Assembly: GCA_965216335.1 (NCBI GenBank)
Contig: OZ244154.1
Span: 3,798,101-3,862,100, forward strand
From: JAHEJE01 sp965216335
GTDB taxonomy: Bacteria > Pseudomonadota > Alphaproteobacteria > Rhizobiales > Aestuariivirgaceae
DNA length: 64,000 nt
Direction: 5' to 3'
This document shows positions 59,354-64,000 of the stretch, one piece after another. The notes under the pieces are model-generated. The model saw nothing but the letters and a program-made list of their open reading frames with translations. It was not told the origin of the DNA and made no database searches. The position numbers and the translations under genes are program-made. Within the stretch, counting starts at the first letter, position 1. Each line of letters starts with the position of its first letter.

Positions 59354-61049
59354 GATCCTCACGCCCGCCTTCGTCTACCTGATCGGTGCACTGATCACCC
59401 CGCTGCTGCCGCAAGGCCCGGTGCGCGGCCTGTTCCTGCTGGCCGTACCACTTGTCGGTCTGGCGACCTTCATCGGCCTCGATTTCGGCAATTACGGCCA
59501 GGTGCCGCTGCTCGGCTATACCCTCGGCCTGTTCCGGCTCGATGCGCTGAGCTACGTGTTCGGACTGATCTTCTCGCTCGCCGGCTTCCTGTCGCTGCTC
59601 TATGCCTGGCACGTGCGCGACACCACCCAGCAGATCGCCAGTCTGCTCTATGCCGGTGCCGGTATCGGCGCGGTGTTCGCCGCCGACCTGATCACCCTGT
59701 TCATCTACTGGGAGCTGACGGCGGTCACCTCGGTGTTCCTGATCTGGGCCCGCAAGACCGAAGGGGCGTTTCACACCGGCCTGCGCTATCTCATCATCCA
59801 GGTCGGCTCCGGCGTCGTCCTGCTGGCCGGCGTGATCTTCTACTATCACGAAACCGGATCGCTGGCCTTCGAGGCCATGACGCTGGCGAGCACCGGCACG
59901 CTGCTGATCTTCCTCGCCTTCGGCGTAAAGTGCGCCTTTCCGCTGTTGCACAACTGGCTGCAGGACGCCTATCCCGCCGCCACCATCACCGGCACGGTGG
60001 TGCTGTCGGCCTTCACCACCAAGCTGGCGGTCTACGCCCTGGCGCGCGGGTTCGCCGGCACCGAAATCCTGATCTACATCGGCGCTGTGATGACGCTGTT
60101 TCCGGTGTTCTTCGCGGCGATCGAGAACAACCTGCGACGGGTGCTGGCCTACAGCCTCAACAACCAGCTCGGCTTCATGGTCGTCGGCATCGGCGTCGGC
60201 ACGCCGCTGGCGCTGAACGGCACTGTGGCCCATGCCTTCTGCCACATTCTCTACAAGGCGCTCTTGTTCATGAGCGTCGGCGCCGTGATGTACCGCACCG
60301 GCACCGCCAAGGCATCCGAGCTTGGCGGGCTCTACAAGTCGATGCCGCTGACCATGGTGTTCTGCGTCGTCGGCGCGGCGTCGATTTCAGCCTTTCCGCT
60401 GTTCTCCGGCTTCGTGTCGAAGAGCCTGATCCTGTCCGGCAGCGCCGATGCCGGTCACTGGCTTGTGTGGGGTGTGCTGGTCATCGCCTCGGTCGGCGTG
60501 CTGGAGCATTCGGGCATCAAGATTCCGTACTTCACCTTCTTTGCCCATGACGGCGGCCACCGGGTCGAAGAAGCCCCGACGCATATGCTGCTGGCCATGG
60601 GGCTGACGGCCTTCCTGTGCGTCGGCATCGGGGTATTTCCGGCACCGCTCTATGCCATTCTGCCCTATGGCGCCAGTTACGATCCCTACACGCTGACCCA
60701 TGTGGTGACCCAGCTTCAGTTGCTACTGTTCGCCATGCTGGCGTTCTGCGTGCTGATCCGCAAGGGACTGTACCCGGCGGAAATCCGCGCCGTGAACATC
60801 GACTTCGACTGGCTGTACCGCAAGCTGCTGCCCGGCGTCATCCGCTCCGGTGCGGCGACGCTGAAGCCGCTGTTCGACAGCGTGCTCGGAAAGCCCGGAC
60901 ATGCCTTGCAGGACCGCACCATGCACCACCTGCAGGACGCCTACAGCCGCCCGCACGGCGTGCTGATCCGCGACTGGCCGATCGGCAGCATGGTGCTTTG
61001 GGTGGCGCTGCTGCTCTGCTTCTACCTGGTGCTGTATTATATTGTGTGA
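59346..61049 (+). CDS. Antiporter subunit of the MrpD/NuoL type (3 of 3)
   Basis: A 567-residue ND2/4/5-type subunit. Glu in FIYWELTAVTSVFLIW, Lys in GVKCAFPLLHNWLQDAYP, Lys in HILYKALLFMSVG and Lys in SGFVSKSLILS are conserved. It has an extra C-terminal amphipathic region and final helix (residues about 490-567), but lacks the MbhD/MbhE domains of MrpA. Start ATG 59346 follows gaggagcaca; it overlaps the small gene by 8 bp. Confidence 0.92.
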   Translation: MPEILTPAFVYLIGALITPLLPQGPVRGLFLLAVPLVGLATFIGLDFGNYGQVPLLGYTLGLFRLDALSYVFGLIFSLAGFLSLLYAWHVRDTTQQIASLLYAGAGIGAVFAADLITLFIYWELTAVTSVFLIWARKTEGAFHTGLRYLIIQVGSGVVLLAGVIFYYHETGSLAFEAMTLASTGTLLIFLAFGVKCAFPLLHNWLQDAYPAATITGTVVLSAFTTKLAVYALARGFAGTEILIYIGAVMTLFPVFFAAIENNLRRVLAYSLNNQLGFMVVGIGVGTPLALNGTVAHAFCHILYKALLFMSVGAVMYRTGTAKASELGGLYKSMPLTMVFCVVGAASISAFPLFSGFVSKSLILSGSADAGHWLVWGVLVIASVGVLEHSGIKIPYFTFFAHDGGHRVEEAPTHMLLAMGLTAFLCVGIGVFPAPLYAILPYGASYDPYTLTHVVTQLQLLLFAMLAFCVLIRKGLYPAEIRAVNIDFDWLYRKLLPGVIRSGAATLKPLFDSVLGKPGHALQDRTMHHLQDAYSRPHGVLIRDWPIGSMVLWVALLLCFYLVLYYIV

Positions 61050-61065
61050 TGCGGTGTTGCAGGAT

Positions 61066-61192
61066 CATTGCTCCTTCCCCCAGAAAGGGGGAAGGTTGGG
61101 ATGGGGGTTGACGGCTGGGCCATACGCTGGAGCTTTGCAGGTTGCACCGCCATCAATCCCCACCCTAACCCTCCCCTTTTCTAGGGGAGGGG
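61066..61192. repeat. Family-C composite palindromic repeat, copy 6 (core only)
   Basis: Hairpin ctccttcccccagaaagggg, the gttgcaccgccatcaatccc arm and hairpin ccctccccttttctagggga are kept. It lies between the convergent ends of the mrp operon and the ABC-F gene, where it could end both transcripts. Confidence 0.8.
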
Positions 61193-61208
61193 ACCCTTGG
61201 GCTGCTGG

Positions 61209-63125
61209 TTACGCAGGTTGCGTGGCGGCGTCCAGTTCTTCGCTGACTTCCAGCCAGGCGTGTTCGGCAGTGTCGAGCTGATCCGCCAGCCTGGCGCGCA
61301 GGCGGGCGAAGTCGTGTGCTTTCTTTGGGTCCTCGGAATAGAGTGCGCTGTCGGCCAGCGCGGCGTCGAGGACGGCGATCTTTTCCTGCAGGGAGACGAT
61401 CTCGGTGGTCAAGCCGTCGCGGCGTTTTCGCAATGATTGCAGGTTGATACGCCGCGATGCTCGCCCGGCTGACTCTTTTTGTGAAGGCTTTGAATCGTTT
61501 TGTGAAGCGCTTGAATCGGTTTGTGAGGCGACGCCGGCCCTGTTCGCCTTGCGCGCCTGGCGGGCCCGCGACAGGATGAGCTGGGTGTAGCTGTCGATAT
61601 CGCCGTCATAGGGCGCCACCGTGCCCTCATCGACCAGCCACAGGCGGTCAGCCGAGGCCTCGACCAGATGGCGGTCGTGGCTGATCAGGATCACCGCGCC
61701 TTCATAGTCATTGAGCGCCAGCACCAGCGCCTGGCGGGCATCGACGTCGAGATGGTTGGTCGGCTCGTCGAGCACCAGGATGTGCGGCCCGTGGAAGGTG
61801 GCGAGCGCGAACAGCAGCCGGGCCTTCTCACCGCCCGACAGCTTGGCCGACTTGCTGTCGGCGAGCTGGACGCCGAACCCGTAAACCCCGAGCCGGGCCC
61901 GGCGCTGGGCCTCCGTCGCCTCGGGCATCAGCTTGCGGAAGTAGTCGTGCGGCGTCCAGTCGGGGTTCAGCTCGTCGAGCTGGTGCTGGGCGAAATAGCC
62001 GACCTCGAGCCGTTTGTGGTGGCGCATGGCGCCGCTGAGCGGCGCCAGCCGGCCGCACAGCAGCTTGGCAAACGTCGACTTGCCGTTGCCATTGGCGCCC
62101 AAGAGGGCGATGCGGTCGTCGCCGTCGATCCTGAGATCGATGCCTCGCAGCACCGGCTTGCCGTCATAGCCGACGCTGACGTCCTCGAACCGCACCAGCG
62201 GCGGGTTGAGCGGCTTTTGCGGGTTGGCGAACACGAACGCCGCCACCCGCTCGTCGATCATCTCGGCGATGGGCTCCATCTTTTCCAGCGCCTTGAGCCG
62301 GCTCTGCGCCTGGCGCGCCTTGGAGGCCTTGTAACGGAACCGCTCGACGAAGGCTTCCATGTGGCGCCGGGCGTCGTCCTGCTTCTTCTTGGCCTTGAGC
62401 TGCAGGGCCTGCTTCTCGCGGCGCTGGCGCTCGAAATTGTCGTAGTTGCCCTGGTAGAGCGTCAGCTTGCCCTGATGCAGATGCAGGATCGCATCGACGG
62501 CCAGATTGAGCACGTCGCGGTCATGGCTGACGATGATCACCGTGCGCCGGTAGCTGCGCAGATAGTTCTGCAGCCAGATGACGCCTTCCAGGTCGAGGTA
62601 ATTGGTCGGCTCATCGAGCAGCAGCACGTCCGGCGCGGCAAACAGCGCCGCGGCCAGCGCCACCCGCATGCGCCAGCCGCCAGACAGGGCGGCGCAGGGG
62701 CCGGCCTGCTGCGCTTCGCTGAAGCCGAGGCCGGCCAGGATGGTGGCGGCGCGTGCCGGGGCCGAATGGGCATCGATGTCGGCCAGCCGGGTCTGGATGT
62801 CGGCGATGCGGTGCGGATCGTCAGCAATCTCGGCCTCGGCAAGCAGACCGGCGCGCTCCAGGTCCGCCGCCAGAACGGTGTCGATGAGCGAGGTCTCGCC
62901 GCCCGGCGCCTCCTGGGCCACGGTGCCGATGCGGGCATTGCGCGGCACCGACACCGAACCGCTTTCGGCATGCCATTCGCCGAGGATCAGCTTGAGCAGC
63001 GTCGACTTGCCGGCGCCGTTGCGCCCGACCAGCCCGACCTTGTGCCCGTCCGGCAGCGCGGCGGTCGCCTGGTCGATGAGCAGGCGGCCCTCGATGCGGA
63101 AGGTGAGATTGTTGATATGCAACAT
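61209..63125 (-). CDS. ABC-F family ATPase (Uup/YheS-like)
   Basis: A 638-residue soluble protein with two ATP-binding cassettes. The first has Walker A GRNGAGKST, signature LSGGWRMRVALA and Walker B LLLDEPTNYLD; the second has GANGNGKST, LSGGEKARLLFA and LVLDEPTNHLD. Between them is a basic linker (about residues 240-310) of the kind that contacts the ribosome in ABC-F translation factors. No membrane domain exists. A C-terminal SQTDSSASQNDSKPSQKES segment precedes a coiled coil. Start ATG 63125 (MLHINNLTFRIEG) is preferred over an in-frame upstream one at 63200. Confidence 0.94.
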   Translation of the reverse strand: MLHINNLTFRIEGRLLIDQATAALPDGHKVGLVGRNGAGKSTLLKLILGEWHAESGSVSVPRNARIGTVAQEAPGGETSLIDTVLAADLERAGLLAEAEIADDPHRIADIQTRLADIDAHSAPARAATILAGLGFSEAQQAGPCAALSGGWRMRVALAAALFAAPDVLLLDEPTNYLDLEGVIWLQNYLRSYRRTVIIVSHDRDVLNLAVDAILHLHQGKLTLYQGNYDNFERQRREKQALQLKAKKKQDDARRHMEAFVERFRYKASKARQAQSRLKALEKMEPIAEMIDERVAAFVFANPQKPLNPPLVRFEDVSVGYDGKPVLRGIDLRIDGDDRIALLGANGNGKSTFAKLLCGRLAPLSGAMRHHKRLEVGYFAQHQLDELNPDWTPHDYFRKLMPEATEAQRRARLGVYGFGVQLADSKSAKLSGGEKARLLFALATFHGPHILVLDEPTNHLDVDARQALVLALNDYEGAVILISHDRHLVEASADRLWLVDEGTVAPYDGDIDSYTQLILSRARQARKANRAGVASQTDSSASQNDSKPSQKESAGRASRRINLQSLRKRRDGLTTEIVSLQEKIAVLDAALADSALYSEDPKKAHDFARLRARLADQLDTAEHAWLEVSEELDAATQPA

Positions 63126-63321
63126 GGTTGCGGGGTGTACAGGAGCCGGGCAGGCAAGAAAAGCGGTGTCTTGAACATGAACGCCGGGTTCATGCCGCAT
63201 TCATGTCGTATCGGCAATAAACCGTGAGATGTGGGTATTGCAGCAGCAGAGGAACAAGCTGCAGACACCTGAATTCCGTCCCGGGGGCCGGGACGCCAAC
63301 GCGAACCGATGGAGTCTGTTC

Positions 63322-64000
63322 ATGAAACGCAGTCTACGTGTCTTCACCCTTGGCCTGTTGCTTGGCACCGCGCCAATGCTGTTGCCGCAGTTTTCACCCG
63401 TCACCCCGGCTATGGCCCAGTCCGGGCTGGAGCTGAACCGCAGCGTCGAATGGTACAAGGCCCGGGTCGGCGATATGGACCGCAGGACCCTGCGCGCCTA
63501 TATTGATGCGCTCAAGGCCAACCGCACGGCCGAAAACCGCCGGCTGACCCGTGCCAAGATCGACGTGTTCCGCGACGAACTGCAGCGCCGCAAGGCCGAG
63601 CGCCTGAAGAAGAAGGCCGAACGCCAGAAACAGAAGCTGGAGAACAAGCGCCAGAAGGCCGAGGACAAGCAGCAGGCGCGCAAGAAACGACAGCAGGACA
63701 AGAACCTCTCCGCTGCCGAGCGCACCGCGCGCAGCCATTTGCAGCGCGCCCGCCAGGACGGCAATCCGACCCTCCAGGCACTCAATCTGCGTATTTCACG
63801 CACCCAGGACATGCTGCAATGGCAGGACGTGCAGCGCGACACCCGGAACCAGCTTGAAGCTCTGTTGCGCGAGGACAAGCGCGTATACCGCGCCACCACC
63901 GGGCGCGATTACAGATCCGGCCAGACCATCGGTCAGGATCAGCAGCAGAACTGGACCAACCAGCAAAATCAGCAGCGCCAGCAGACCCAGCAAACAGGAC
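63322..64000 (+). CDS. Exported coiled-coil protein, N-terminal part (runs off the window)
   Basis: The ATG at 63322 starts 226 residues with no stop before the edge. Residues 1-32 look like a signal peptide (MKRSLRVFTLGLLLGTAPML, cleavage near MAQ). Residues 60-145 are Lys/Arg/Gln/Glu-rich with heptad-like spacing and should form a long coiled coil; a Gln/Asn-rich part starts near residue 200. I do not recognise the family; a later C-terminal domain may give the function. Confidence 0.75.
   Translation, partial: MKRSLRVFTLGLLLGTAPMLLPQFSPVTPAMAQSGLELNRSVEWYKARVGDMDRRTLRAYIDALKANRTAENRRLTRAKIDVFRDELQRRKAERLKKKAERQKQKLENKRQKAEDKQQARKKRQQDKNLSAAERTARSHLQRARQDGNPTLQALNLRISRTQDMLQWQDVQRDTRNQLEALLREDKRVYRATTGRDYRSGQTIGQDQQQNWTNQQNQQRQQTQQTG

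Overview
The window reads as chromosomal DNA from a GC-rich alphaproteobacterium, most likely of the Hyphomicrobiales (Rhizobiales) type. The reasons are gene order and signals: rpsF-rpsR-DUF2232-rplI, fabD-fabG-acpP-fabF-mltG-yicC-gmk, rsmA-surA-lptD facing pepA-holC, a GAAC-N7-GAAC LexA-type box, and many G/C-rich palindromic intergenic repeats. No rRNA, tRNA, CRISPR array or phage genes were seen.

Layout. 1-3042: the start of a cyclopropane fatty-acid synthase gene and the S6/S18/L9 ribosomal operon, all on the minus strand. 3299-7093: amino-acid block with a threonine dehydratase-like enzyme, a Na+/alanine symporter, a universal stress protein and a divergent Lrp/AsnC regulator with clear operator repeats. 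7109-14885: a PhnZ-like HD enzyme, a thioesterase, then the fatty-acid synthesis/cell-wall/gmk run. 15054-21653: zinc alcohol dehydrogenase, LysE exporter, an orphan RTX protein and a PilZ protein, separated by repeats. 21828-30474: rsmA, a SurA-like chaperone, lptD, pepA, holC and two methyltransferases. 31073-47010: an accessory-looking stretch bounded by two identical 1322-bp IS256-family copies in the same orientation. It holds a UbiA-family prenyltransferase, a complete periplasmic nitrate reductase operon napFDAGHBC with a perfect FNR box, an Lrp regulator, a DUF442 phosphatase, an MFS transporter, an AspA/AstE-type hydrolase and an SDR protein. 47016-53048: an SHMT-like enzyme behind a terminator-like hairpin, two PilZ-like proteins, a YugP-like metallopeptidase, a class-III aminotransferase with a cysteine cluster, and a C-terminal J-domain protein. 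53610-61049: an Mrp-type cation/proton antiporter operon with three ND2/4/5-like subunits. 61209-64000: an ABC-F ATPase and the start of an exported coiled-coil protein.

How the parts work together. The nap genes form one electron-transfer chain from quinol (NapC, NapGH) through the di-haem NapB to the molybdenum enzyme NapA, with NapD and NapF as maturation factors. The Mrp genes encode one membrane complex. The fab genes with the thioesterase, mltG, lptD and surA serve envelope building.

The least ordinary material is (i) a composite palindromic repeat (called family C here) in six copies, the best bounded by perfect 31-bp inverted repeats; (ii) a 169-bp element with 44-bp inverted ends beside the mrp operon; (iii) the unusual Mrp subunit set; (iv) a hairpin with a T-run overlapping the SHMT-like start; (v) genes with no standard start codon (rsmA, the MbhD/MnhB fusion); and (vi) the tandem partial duplication of the IS256 copy. 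All functional statements come from reading sequence motifs; no database search was made.
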